From JANQOH01 sp965201115 (lineage in GTDB: Bacteria > Pseudomonadota > Alphaproteobacteria > UBA7887), in NCBI GenBank assembly GCA_965201115.1, contig OZ241745.1, forward strand, positions 930,001 to 994,000: DNA of 64,000 nucleotides, read 5' to 3'. The notes beneath the pieces were generated by a model. It had not been told where the DNA came from, did no database searches, and saw nothing but the letters and a program-made list of their open reading frames with translations. The number at the start of each line of letters is the position of its first letter. The first letter of the stretch is position 1. Positions 9,625 through 18,474 of the stretch are shown here, one piece after another. A program made the translations under genes and the position numbers.

Positions 9625-10105
9625 GCGGGCGGGGCGCAAATGCCGACACTTTCCCGCCGACAATGCGTCTTGCGGGAACGTGCGGGCAGGATGCCCGCGG
9701 TCCCGGGCCCCGCCTTCGGCGGGGTTGCGCCTTTCCCGGCGGCGTCGCGCGGGTCGGCGACGTGCGGGCGAGACGCCCGCGCACCCAGGAAGTACGCCGC
9801 GCGCCAATCCGGCTGACGCGGACGCCAAGCCGGCGGGCGGGCCTTCCTCCCGACTTCCGCGCCGCAGGCGCCGGCTTCCTGGGTGCGCGGGCGTCTCGCC
9901 CGCACGTTGCAACCGCTGCCGACGGCGGCGGGCGGGGCGCAAACGCCGACACTTTCCCGCCAACAATGCGTCTTGCGGGAACGTGCGGGCAGGATGCCCG
10001 CGGTCCCGGGCCCCGCCTTCGGCGGGGTTGCGCCTCTCCCGGCGGCATTGCGCGGGTCGCCGACGTGCGGGCAGGATGCCCGCGGTCCCAAGCCCCGCCT
10101 TCGGC
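9625..10105. repeat. cluster of REP-like palindromes with a duplicated ~150-bp unit
   Basis: Five copies of a hairpin with 6-bp stems (GCGGGC/GCCCGC) and 5-base loops occur at 9682-9698, 9764-9780, 9887-9903, 9985-10001 and 10067-10083. Loops are AGGAT or GAGAC, and the third copy is inverted. A unit starting GCGGGCGGGGCGCAAA is repeated directly at 9625 and 9928 with few differences. The same hairpins recur near 60 kb and 63 kb. Open frames through the cluster are not genes; they are the repeat read in six frames. Confidence 0.88.
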
Positions 10106-10109
10106 GGGG

Positions 10110-10490
10110 TTATGCCGTTCCGCCGGCGGATTCGTCGCCGACGAAGCGGTTGGGGCGGAGGAAGATCGAGAGGGCGACGCCGCCTTCGGGCGAGCGGGCG
10201 TCGTGGCGGCTTCCCGCCGGGCGCCATACGAACTGACCCGCCCGCGCCGTTCCCTCGGCGTCCTCAAGGCTGCCCTCGAGCATGAAGGTCTGCTCGATGT
10301 CTTCATGCACATGATCGGGCAGGGCGGCGCCGGGCGCGAAGCGAAACAGCGCGGTGAGCAGCCCGCGCGCATCGTCGCGCATCAGCACTTTCGACGAAAT
10401 TCCGGGAAACCGCGTCGGCGTCCATTCGAGCGCATCGACGTCGATATAGCGCGAGGCGAGCGCCGCCGCGCCCTCGGAGGTTGCGGACAT
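10110..10490 (-). CDS. cupin-domain protein
   Basis: The 126-residue protein resembles single-domain cupins of the ChrR anti-sigma-like type. A metal-binding motif sits around PDHVHEDIEQTFMLEG, with a second strand set (GQFVWRPAGSRHDA). The start at 10490 (MSATSEGAAA) has a GGAGG ribosome site; a longer frame upstream lacks one. It is divergent from cobN with about 110 bases between. Substrate or partner is unknown; no sigma factor gene is next to it. Confidence 0.75.
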   Translation of the reverse strand: MSATSEGAAALASRYIDVDALEWTPTRFPGISSKVLMRDDARGLLTALFRFAPGAALPDHVHEDIEQTFMLEGSLEDAEGTARAGQFVWRPAGSRHDARSPEGGVALSIFLRPNRFVGDESAGGTA

Positions 10491-10599
10491 GGGAAGCCTC
10501 CTTCCGTTCCGTGTTTCCGCGCGTGGCGCGCAGCATGGAAAGAAGCGGGGGAATCTGTCAAATTCCCGGCGGCGGCGAAGGGCGGGGAAACGACCGGAC

Positions 10600-13500
10600 A
10601 TGCATTTGCTGGCGGCGGCGCCGGGCGCGATCCTCGACGGCTCCGAGGCGGTGGATCTCGGGCAAACGCCCGGCGATATCGTTGTGCTGAGCGCGGCCGA
10701 CACCGAGCTCGCGGCGCTGTCGGCCGCGCACGAGGGCGCGCCGTCGCTGCGCCTCGCGAACCTGCTGCGGCTCGGCCACAACATGTCGGTCGATCTTTAT
10801 GTCGAAGCCACGGCGGCGCGGGCGCGGCTCGCGGTCGTGCGGCTGCTCGGCGGCGCCTCCTACTGGCGCTACGGCGTCGAACGCATCGCCGCGCGCTGCC
10901 GCGAACGCGGCATCGCGCTGGCCGTGCTGCCCGGCGACGACCGGCCCGACCCCGAGCTCGCGGCGCTGTGTACGCTGCCCGCCGCCGCGTGCCGGCGGCT
11001 GTGGCTCTACTGCGTGCATGGCGGGGCGGGCAATTTCCGCAACTTCCTGCGCTACGCGGCGCATCTGATCGGCGAGCCGGCGGAGTGGGAAGAACCCGCG
11101 CCGCTGGCGCGCGCGGGCGCATACCGCGCGGCCGGCGCCGGGAACGGCCCGCGCGCGGCGCTGGTGTTCTACCGCGCGCTGTTCCAGGCCGGCCATCTGG
11201 CGCCGGTGGATGCGCTGGCCGCGGCGCTCGGGGCGCGCGGCCTCGACGTCCTGGCGGTATGGGTCGCGAGCCTGCGCGACCCGGCGGCGGCCGACGCGCT
11301 GGCCGCGCTGCTGGCCGAGTCGCCGCCCGACGTTATCGTCAACGCAACCGGGTTCGCGGTGTCGCGGCCCGGCGCGCCGCGCGAAAACGCGCCGTTCGAC
11401 GGCGCCGCCGCGCCAGTGCTCCAGGCGGTGTTCGCGGGCGGCACGGAAGCCGCGTGGCGCGCCGGAACGCACGGCCTGTCGGCGCGCGACATCGCCATGA
11501 ATGTCGCGCTGCCGGAAGTGGATGGGCGCATCCTGGCGCGGGCGGTGTCGTTCAAGGCCGAGGCGCGATGGGACGCGCGCACCGAATGCTCCATCGTCGG
11601 CGCGGCGCCCGCGGCGGACCGCGTGGAGTTTACCGCCGCGCTCGCCGCCGCGTGGACGCGGCTGCAGCGCGCGCCCGCCGGCGGGCGGCGCATCGCGTTC
11701 GTTCTCGCCAACTACCCGGCGAACGACGGGCGCGTCGGCAACGGCGTCGGCCTCGACACGCCGGCGGGCCTGTGGAACGCGCTGCGCGCGCTCAGGGACC
11801 GCGGCTACGCGGTCGCGGACCTGCCCGAAAACGGCGCGGCGCTGGTGCGGCGCGCCATCGCGGGGCGGCGCGCCGCGCGCTACCCGCTGGAGCGTTACCG
11901 CGCATATTGGGAGACCCTGCCGCGCGCCGTTCGCGACGCGGTAACGGAGCGGTGGGGGGCGCCGGAAGACGACCTCGCGGCGGACGACGAAGCGTTCCAC
12001 CTGGCGATCGTGCGCTACGGCGCGGCGGCGGTCGGCGTGCAGCCCTCGCGCGGCTACGACGTCGACCCGGCGCGGTCGTATCACGACCCGGATCTCGTTC
12101 CGCCGCACGGCTATCTGGCGTTCTACGCCTGGCTGCGCGAGGAGTTCCGAGCCCACGCCATCGTGCATTTCGGCAAGCACGGCAATCTGGAGTGGCTGCC
12201 GGGGAAATCGCTGGCGTTGTCGCGCGAATGCTTCCCCGAAGCCGCGCTGGGCGCCGTTCCGCATGTCTATCCGTTCATCGTCAACGACCCCGGCGAGGGG
12301 AGCCAGGCCAAGCGGCGCGCGGCGGCGGTCATTGTCGATCACCTCACACCGCCGATGACGCGGGCGGAAAGCTACGGCCCGCTGGCCGAGCTCGAGCAGC
12401 TCGTGGACGAATACTACGAAGCGGCGGGCGTGGATCCGCGGCGCCTGAAACTGCTCCGCGGCGAGATACTCGACCTGACGCGGCGCATGGGCCTCGACCG
12501 CGACTGCGGCATCGCGCCGGACGCGGCGCCGGAGGAGGCGCTCGCCAGGCTCGACAATCATCTGTGCGAGCTGAAGGAAATGCAGATCCGCGACGGGTTG
12601 CATGTCTTCGGCGCTTCGCCGGAAGGCGCGCGGCGGACCGACCTTCTGGCGGCGCTGGCGCGGCTGCCGCGCGGCGCGGGCGAATCGCTGCCGCGCGCCA
12701 TCGCCGCCGATTTGGGCCTCGGCGGGTTCGACCCGCTCGATTGCGACATGGCCGGGGCGTGGCGCGGGCCGCGGCCGGCGGCGCTCGCGGCCGCGAGCGG
12801 CGACCGCTGGCGCAGCAACGGCGATACGGTGGAGCGCGTGGAGCTTCTCGCGCGTTCGCTGATCGAGGGGCGCGCCGCGGCGCCGGGGCCGGCGGCGGCC
12901 GCGGTGCTGGATGAAATCGCGACGCGGCTCGGCCCGGCGGTGGATGCGTGCGGCGAGGCGGAAATCGCCGGGCTGCTCGCCGGGCTGGATGGGCGCTTCG
13001 TGGCGCCCGGCCCGTCGGGCGCGCCGACGCGCGGGCGGCCCGAGGTTCTGCCCACGGGACGCAATTTCTATTCCGTCGATACGCGCGCCGTGCCGACGCC
13101 GGCGGCGTGGCGGCTCGGCTGGCGGTCGGCCGACATGCTGCTCGCGCGCCACCGCCAGGAGCACGGGCGCTGGCCCGCCGCGCTGGCGATCAGCGCATGG
13201 GGAACGGCGAACATGCGTACCGGCGGCGACGATATCGCCCAAGCGCTGGCGCTGCTCGGCGCGCGTCCCACATGGGACGCGGCCTCGCGGCGCGTGACGG
13301 GGTTCGAAATCCTGCCCGCGGAAACGCTCGGCCGGCCGCGCGTCGATGTCATGTTCCGGGTTTCGGGGTTCTTTCGCGACGCCTTCCCCGCGCAGATCGA
13401 TCTGCTCGATTCGGCGGTGCGCGCGGTCGCGGCGCTCGACGAGCCCGAAGCGGTCAACCCGCTGGCGGCGCGGGTCCGCGCCGCCGCCGCGGGCGCCGAA

Positions 13501-14247
13501 GACGCGCAAGCCGCCGCGCACGAAGCGAGCTACCGCGTGTTCGGCTCCAAACCCGGCGCCTATGGCGCGGGCCTGCAGGCTCAGATCGACGCGAAAGGCT
13601 GGGAGACCGACGCCGACCTCGCGCGCGCCTATCTCGCCTGGGGCGGATACGCCTACGGCGCGGGGGCGGAGGGCGCGGCCGCGCACGGCCAGTTCGCCGA
13701 CCGCCTGCGCGCCGTCGAGGGCATTGTGCAAAACCAGGACAACCGCGAGCACGACCTGCTCGATTCGGACGACTATTATCAGTTCGAGGGCGGCATGGCG
13801 GCGGCGGCGCGGTATCTGTCGGGCCGCGCGCCGGCCATGTGGCACAACGATCACTCGCGCCCGGAACGACCGCGCATCCGCAGCCTGCGGGAAGAAATCG
13901 GCCGCGTCGTGCGCGCGCGGGTCGTCAACCCGAAATGGATAGCCGGCGTCATGCGCCACGGCTACAAGGGCGCGTTCGAGATTGCCGCCACGGTGGATTA
14001 CCTGTTCGCCTTCGCGGCCACGGCGCGGGCGGTGTCGAACGAACATTTCGACGCGGTGTACGAGGCTTATGTGGAGGACGAGGCGGTGCGCGCCTTCATG
14101 CGCGGCGCCAACCCGCAAGCCGCCCGCGACACCGCGGCGCGCCTGCTGGAGGCGCAGCGGCGCGGCCTGTGGCAGCCCCGCGCCAACAGCGCCCCGGACC
14201 GCCTGGCCGAACTCGCCGCGGCGCCGGACGAAACGGACGCGGCGTGA
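10600..14247 (+). CDS. cobN: cobaltochelatase subunit CobN
   Basis: The 1,215-residue large subunit of the ATP-dependent aerobic cobalt chelatase inserts Co(II) into hydrogenobyrinic acid a,c-diamide together with CobS and CobT. Family blocks are clear: HFGKHGNLEWLPGKSLALS, YPFIVNDPGEGSQAKRR, the FRVSGFFRDAFPAQ segment and DNREHDLLDSDDYYQFEGG. The ATG at 10600 (MHLLAAAPG) is the family start; the frame extends 37 codons upstream without similarity. cobO and cobQ follow on the same strand with gaps of 22 and 11 bases. CobS and CobT are not in this window. I see no B12 riboswitch in the short divergent upstream region. Confidence 0.95.
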   Translation: MHLLAAAPGAILDGSEAVDLGQTPGDIVVLSAADTELAALSAAHEGAPSLRLANLLRLGHNMSVDLYVEATAARARLAVVRLLGGASYWRYGVERIAARCRERGIALAVLPGDDRPDPELAALCTLPAAACRRLWLYCVHGGAGNFRNFLRYAAHLIGEPAEWEEPAPLARAGAYRAAGAGNGPRAALVFYRALFQAGHLAPVDALAAALGARGLDVLAVWVASLRDPAAADALAALLAESPPDVIVNATGFAVSRPGAPRENAPFDGAAAPVLQAVFAGGTEAAWRAGTHGLSARDIAMNVALPEVDGRILARAVSFKAEARWDARTECSIVGAAPAADRVEFTAALAAAWTRLQRAPAGGRRIAFVLANYPANDGRVGNGVGLDTPAGLWNALRALRDRGYAVADLPENGAALVRRAIAGRRAARYPLERYRAYWETLPRAVRDAVTERWGAPEDDLAADDEAFHLAIVRYGAAAVGVQPSRGYDVDPARSYHDPDLVPPHGYLAFYAWLREEFRAHAIVHFGKHGNLEWLPGKSLALSRECFPEAALGAVPHVYPFIVNDPGEGSQAKRRAAAVIVDHLTPPMTRAESYGPLAELEQLVDEYYEAAGVDPRRLKLLRGEILDLTRRMGLDRDCGIAPDAAPEEALARLDNHLCELKEMQIRDGLHVFGASPEGARRTDLLAALARLPRGAGESLPRAIAADLGLGGFDPLDCDMAGAWRGPRPAALAAASGDRWRSNGDTVERVELLARSLIEGRAAAPGPAAAAVLDEIATRLGPAVDACGEAEIAGLLAGLDGRFVAPGPSGAPTRGRPEVLPTGRNFYSVDTRAVPTPAAWRLGWRSADMLLARHRQEHGRWPAALAISAWGTANMRTGGDDIAQALALLGARPTWDAASRRVTGFEILPAETLGRPRVDVMFRVSGFFRDAFPAQIDLLDSAVRAVAALDEPEAVNPLAARVRAAAAGAEDAQAAAHEASYRVFGSKPGAYGAGLQAQIDAKGWETDADLARAYLAWGGYAYGAGAEGAAAHGQFADRLRAVEGIVQNQDNREHDLLDSDDYYQFEGGMAAAARYLSGRAPAMWHNDHSRPERPRIRSLREEIGRVVRARVVNPKWIAGVMRHGYKGAFEIAATVDYLFAFAATARAVSNEHFDAVYEAYVEDEAVRAFMRGANPQAARDTAARLLEAQRRGLWQPRANSAPDRLAELAAAPDETDAA

Positions 14248-14269
14248 GAAACCGGCGGAGGGAAGGACG

Positions 14270-14902
14270 ATGAACGACGCGGGCGAAGACGCGCTCAACG
14301 CGCGGGCGAACGAAAAGGCGCGGCGCAAGAAGGCGGCGCGCGACAGGATGCTCGCGACCAAGACCATCGAGAAGGGGCTGCTGATTGTCCATACGGGGAA
14401 GGGCAAGGGGAAATCCACGGCGGCGTTCGGGCTGGCGGCGCGGGCGGTGGGCAACGGGATGCGCGTGGGCGTGGTGCAGTTCGTCAAGGGCAAGTGGCGC
14501 ACGGGCGAGCGCGCGGTGTTCGAACGCTTCCCCGACCTGGTGACGATCCGCACGATGGGCGAGGGCTTCACGTGGGAAACGCAGGACCGCGCGCGCGACA
14601 TCCGCGCCGCCAGGGCCGCATGGGCGGCCTCGCTCGAAATGATCGAGGCCTGCCGCGGGCCGGACCCGGCGCACGACCTGATCGTCCTCGACGAGCTCAA
14701 CATCGTGCTGCGCTACGGCTATCTGCCGCTGGACGAGATAGTGGCGGCGCTGCGGGCGCGGCCGCCCGATCTGCATATCGTGGTCACCGGCCGCAATGCA
14801 AAGGAGCCGCTGATCGAGGCCGCCGACCTGGTGACTGAGATGACAATGGTAAAGCACCCCTTCCGCGCCGGCGTGAAGGCGCAGAAAGGCATCGAGTTCT
14901 GA
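14270..14902 (+). CDS. cobO: cob(I)yrinic acid a,c-diamide adenosyltransferase
   Basis: CobO transfers the 5'-deoxyadenosyl group from ATP to the corrin cobalt. The 210-residue protein has the P-loop GKGKGKS at residues 43-49, the block GVVQFVKGKW, and DLIVLDELNIVLRYGY typical of CobO/BtuR. An N-terminal basic segment (ARRKKAARDR) is as in family members. A GGAGGGAAGG ribosome site precedes the ATG. It sits between cobN and cobQ in an apparent operon. Confidence 0.95.
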   Translation: MNDAGEDALNARANEKARRKKAARDRMLATKTIEKGLLIVHTGKGKGKSTAAFGLAARAVGNGMRVGVVQFVKGKWRTGERAVFERFPDLVTIRTMGEGFTWETQDRARDIRAARAAWAASLEMIEACRGPDPAHDLIVLDELNIVLRYGYLPLDEIVAALRARPPDLHIVVTGRNAKEPLIEAADLVTEMTMVKHPFRAGVKAQKGIEF

Positions 14903-14913
14903 CCGCCGCGATC

Positions 14914-16362
14914 ATGCTCCAAGGCACGGGGTCCGACGTCGGCAAGTCGCTGCTGGCGGCGGGGTTGTGCCGGGCGGCGCTGCGGCGGGGCTTGCGCGTG
15001 CGCCCGTTCAAGCCGCAGAACATGTCGAACAACGCTGCGGTCACGGCCGACGGCGGCGAGATCGGGCGCGCCCAGGCGCTTCAGGCGCGCGCCTGCGGCG
15101 TCGCGCCCGCGCGCGACATGAACCCCGTTCTGCTCAAGCCGCAGTCGGAAATCGGCGCGCAGGCGGTGGTGCATGGCGCGGTGCGGGGAACCGTCGGCGC
15201 GCGCGGCTACCAGGCGCTGAAACCGCGCCTGCTCCCGGCCGTGCTGGAGAGTTTCGGGCGGCTTTGCGGCCAGGCCGATCTCGTTGTCGTCGAGGGGGCG
15301 GGCAGCCCGGCGGAGGTCAATCTGCGCGCGGGCGACATCGCCAATATGGGGTTCGCGCAAGCGGCGCGCGTCCCTGTCGTTCTCGTGGGCGACATCGACC
15401 GCGGCGGCGTCATCGCGCAACTTGTGGGAACGTGGGCGTTGCTCGATTCCGCCGACCGCGCTCTCGTCGCCGGAACCGTCGTCAACAAGTTTCGCGGCGA
15501 CATGAGCCTGTTCGCTTCCGGGCGGGCCGGGATCGCCGCGCGGACGGGGCTCGCCGATTTCGGCGTCGCGCCGTGGTTCGACGCCGCGCGGCGCCTGCCG
15601 GCGGAAGACGCGATGGGTCTCGCGCGGCAGGCGCCGGCGCGCGAAGGCGCGGCGATCCGCATCGCTGTTCCTCTGCTGCCGCGCATTGCCAATTTCGACG
15701 ATTTGGACCCGCTGCGCGCCGAACCCGATGTCGAGGTCGCGATGTTGCGCGACGGCGCGCCGATCCCGCCGGAGACCGACCTGGTTCTGCTCGCGGGGTC
15801 GAAATCGACGCTGGCCGATCTTGCCGCCCTGCGCGCCAGCGGCTGGGAAATCGACATTCTCGCGCACCGCCGGCGCGGCGGCGCCGTGCTCGGCATATGC
15901 GGCGGGTTCCAGATGCTCGGCCGCGCGGTTTCCGACCCCGGCGGGATCGAAGGCCCGCCGGGGCGCGCGGCGGGCCTCGGCCTTCTACCCTGCGAGACGC
16001 GCCTCGCGCCGGGCAAGATCCTGCGCCGCGCGCGCGGCGCCGACCGCGCGACCGGCGCGCCGGTCGGCGGCTATCTGATGCATATGGGAACGACGACCGG
16101 AACAGCGGCGCCGATGCTGGACCTCGACGACGGCCCGGACGGCGCGGTCTCCGCCGACGGCCTGACGCAAGGCTGCTATCTGCACGGCCTGTTCGCGTCC
16201 GATGGTTTTCGCCACGCCTTCCTGAACCGCCTGCGCCGCCGGGAGCCGAGCGGAGTCGCCTACGAAACCGCGGTGGAGGACACGCTCGACGCGCTCGCGC
16301 GTCATCTCGAGGCGCATCTCGCTGTCGATCGGATATTGGAAGAGGCGCGGTCGCGCCGCTGA
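14914..16362 (+). CDS. cobQ: cobyric acid synthase
   Basis: CobQ amidates four side chains of adenosylcobyrinic acid diamide using glutamine and ATP. The N-terminal dethiobiotin-synthetase-like domain starts MLQGTGSDVGKS with KPQNMSNNA. The C-terminal glutamine amidotransferase domain has its nucleophile at Cys329 (GICGGFQMLG) and a later His in CYLHGLF. The protein is 482 residues, the usual length. The chosen ATG is a few residues downstream of where some homologues begin; no better start exists after the cobO stop. Confidence 0.95.
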   Translation: MLQGTGSDVGKSLLAAGLCRAALRRGLRVRPFKPQNMSNNAAVTADGGEIGRAQALQARACGVAPARDMNPVLLKPQSEIGAQAVVHGAVRGTVGARGYQALKPRLLPAVLESFGRLCGQADLVVVEGAGSPAEVNLRAGDIANMGFAQAARVPVVLVGDIDRGGVIAQLVGTWALLDSADRALVAGTVVNKFRGDMSLFASGRAGIAARTGLADFGVAPWFDAARRLPAEDAMGLARQAPAREGAAIRIAVPLLPRIANFDDLDPLRAEPDVEVAMLRDGAPIPPETDLVLLAGSKSTLADLAALRASGWEIDILAHRRRGGAVLGICGGFQMLGRAVSDPGGIEGPPGRAAGLGLLPCETRLAPGKILRRARGADRATGAPVGGYLMHMGTTTGTAAPMLDLDDGPDGAVSADGLTQGCYLHGLFASDGFRHAFLNRLRRREPSGVAYETAVEDTLDALARHLEAHLAVDRILEEARSRR

Positions 16363-16430
16363 CCCGCGCGGCCGCCACGCTCAAGGTACACATCTCCCGA
16401 GTCGCTTGCGCACATGAAAGGCCGCCGCTC

Positions 16431-17939
16431 ATGACTACCGAATCGACAAAGGCTTGCGACGCCCTGGAGGCTTGGTTCCGGCGGCTGGCGCTGCTCGGCG
16501 AGGCTTGCGGAGTGCTTGAGTGGGATCGAGCGACGGTCATGCCGCCCGGCGGGGCCGCGACGCGGGCCGATCAGATCGCGGAACTCGCGCGTATCCGCCA
16601 CGAGTTCATGATTGACGCGCGGGTAGGGGATTGGCTTGATGAAGCGGAAGAGGGCGCGGCGGCGCTTTCCCGTGAGCGGCGGCGCAACCTGGCCGCGATG
16701 CGGCGGCGTTGGCGCCATGCCGCGGCGGTCCCCCCCGAATTGCAGGAAGCCGCCACGCGCGCGCGGCTCTCATGCGAGATGGCGTGGCGCGAGGCGCGCG
16801 CGAAAGACGACTTCCCCGCCTTGGCGCCGCTGCTCGAGGAGGTGGTGCGGCTCACGCGCGACATCGCGCAGGCGAAGGCCGCGGCGCTGGGTTGCGCGCC
16901 CTACGACGCGCTGCTCGATTCGTATCAGCCCGGCTTGCGCGCGGCGGATTTCGATCCGCTGTTCGCCGAACTCGGGGCCTTCCTGCCGGGTTTTATCGAG
17001 GAAGCGCTGGAGCGGCAGGCGCGGCTTCCGGCGCCCGCAATTCCGCGCGGGCCGTTTCCGGCGGCCGCGCAGCGCGCGCTGGCGGCGGAACTGATGAGCG
17101 CGGTGGGGTTCCCTTTCGCGAACGGCAGGCTCGATGAGAGCGCGCATCCGTTTTCCGGCGGCGCGCCGGACGATCTGCGCATTACGACGCGCTACGACGA
17201 GAACGATTTTTCGGCCTCGGCGATGGCCGTGCTGCACGAGACCGGCCATGCGCTCTACGAATACAACCTGCCGCGGCGCTGGCGCCGGATGCCGATCGGC
17301 GAGGCGCTGGGCATGGCGGTACACGAGAGCCAGTCGCTGATCGTGGAAATGCAGGCCTGCCGCAGCCGCGAGTTTTTCGTTTTCGCGGCGCCCATCGCGC
17401 GGCGGGCGTTCGGCGGCGGCGGGCCGGCGTGGGAAGCGGAAAATCTCTACCGCGCCGCCACGCGCGTCGCGCGGACGCATATCCGCGTTTATGCCGACGA
17501 GGCGACGTATCCGGCGCATATCCTTTTGCGTACCGGCCTCGAGCGCGATTTGCTTTCCGGCGCGCTGGCGGTCCGCGATCTCCCCGCCGCGTGGCGCGAG
17601 GGCATGACGCGCTTCTTGGGCGTCGCGCCCGAAACCGACCGCGACGGGTGCATGCAGGACATTCACTGGCCCGACGGCGCGTTCGGATACTTTCCCACCT
17701 ACACGTTGGGCGCCGTCATGGCCGCGCAACTGTTCGCGGCCGCCCGCGCCGCCGAGCCGGAGATCCTTCCCCGAATAGCCCGCGGCGATTTCGCGCCGCT
17801 GGTCGCTTGGCTGAAAACCAACGTCCATGAGCACGGCAGTCTGCCGACCACGGACGAGCTGCTCGAACGCGCCGCCGGCCGCCCCCTGGACCTCGCCGCC
17901 TACACCGGGCATCTGCGCGCCCGCTACCTGGAGCGATGA
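16431..17939 (+). CDS. M32-family metallocarboxypeptidase (carboxypeptidase Taq)
   Basis: The 502-residue cytosolic zinc carboxypeptidase carries HEXXH as HETGHALYE, followed by the M32 blocks GMAVHESQSLIVE and RTHIRVYADEATYPAHI. It removes C-terminal residues from peptides. The start at ATG 16431 (MTTESTKACD) is chosen because similarity begins there; the frame overlaps cobQ far upstream without meaning. Length is standard for M32 enzymes. A 68-base gap separates it from cobQ, so a separate promoter is possible. Confidence 0.93.
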   Translation: MTTESTKACDALEAWFRRLALLGEACGVLEWDRATVMPPGGAATRADQIAELARIRHEFMIDARVGDWLDEAEEGAAALSRERRRNLAAMRRRWRHAAAVPPELQEAATRARLSCEMAWREARAKDDFPALAPLLEEVVRLTRDIAQAKAAALGCAPYDALLDSYQPGLRAADFDPLFAELGAFLPGFIEEALERQARLPAPAIPRGPFPAAAQRALAAELMSAVGFPFANGRLDESAHPFSGGAPDDLRITTRYDENDFSASAMAVLHETGHALYEYNLPRRWRRMPIGEALGMAVHESQSLIVEMQACRSREFFVFAAPIARRAFGGGGPAWEAENLYRAATRVARTHIRVYADEATYPAHILLRTGLERDLLSGALAVRDLPAAWREGMTRFLGVAPETDRDGCMQDIHWPDGAFGYFPTYTLGAVMAAQLFAAARAAEPEILPRIARGDFAPLVAWLKTNVHEHGSLPTTDELLERAAGRPLDLAAYTGHLRARYLER

Positions 17940-17990
17940 CGCGCGACAAGGCGGTAGAATGGCGAGCGAAGACAGCTGTCGTTCCGAACC

Positions 17991-18410
17991 ATGGCGGACA
18001 CGCGCACGAGAGAACAGCGGCGGCGCATCATGACGGCGGTGCGCGGCAAGGACACCGGCCCGGAATGGGCGGTGCGGCGCCTTCTGCACGGCCTCGGCTA
18101 CCGCTACCGCCTGCACCGGAAAGACCTTCCGGGCAAGCCGGACCTGGTTTTCCCCGCGCGGCGCAAGGTAATTTTCGTGCATGGCTGTTTTTGGCACGCC
18201 CATGGTTGCCGTCACGGCCGGCCGCCGAAATCGCGCCTCGATTACTGGCTGCCCAAACTGGAGCGAAATCGGCGGCGCGACGCCGAGAAGCGCGCCGGGC
18301 TCGAAGCGCTCGGCTGGCGGGTTTCGGTCGTCTGGCAATGCGAACTCCGTGATCGCGACGCCTTGACGGCGCGGCTGCGCGCGTTTCTGGACGATGGGAA
18401 CGAAGCATGA
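17991..18410 (+). CDS. vsr: very short patch repair endonuclease Vsr
   Basis: Vsr nicks DNA at T:G mismatches that arise by deamination of 5-methylcytosine. The 139-residue protein has the family blocks RTREQRRRIMTAVRGKDT, KPDLVFPARRKVIFVHGCFWHAH (catalytic Asp in KPDLVF, zinc-site Cys/His) and PKSRLDYWLPKLERN. It precedes a C5 methyltransferase by 64 bases on the same strand, the usual partnership. Confidence 0.95.
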   Translation: MADTRTREQRRRIMTAVRGKDTGPEWAVRRLLHGLGYRYRLHRKDLPGKPDLVFPARRKVIFVHGCFWHAHGCRHGRPPKSRLDYWLPKLERNRRRDAEKRAGLEALGWRVSVVWQCELRDRDALTARLRAFLDDGNEA

Positions 18411-18474
18411 TTGACAGGCGCCGCGCGGGCCGATAAACGATTCGCCGCGCGCGGCGCGCGGGGGGAGGGGGATC

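Noticed and set aside
7921..10227. A 768-codon minus-strand open frame across the IS110 element and repeats
   Set aside because: It runs through repeats and antisense to no consistent gene; its GRDARAP- and AGRMPA-like strings are the palindromes translated.
10491..10599. Cobalamin riboswitch upstream of cobN
   Set aside because: The divergent gap is only about 110 bases and I see no B12-box or adenosylcobalamin core sequence.
10558..14703. A 1,381-codon open frame on the minus strand opposite cobN and cobO
   Set aside because: It is a shadow of high-GC codon usage; it lacks family motifs and the plus-strand genes are certain.
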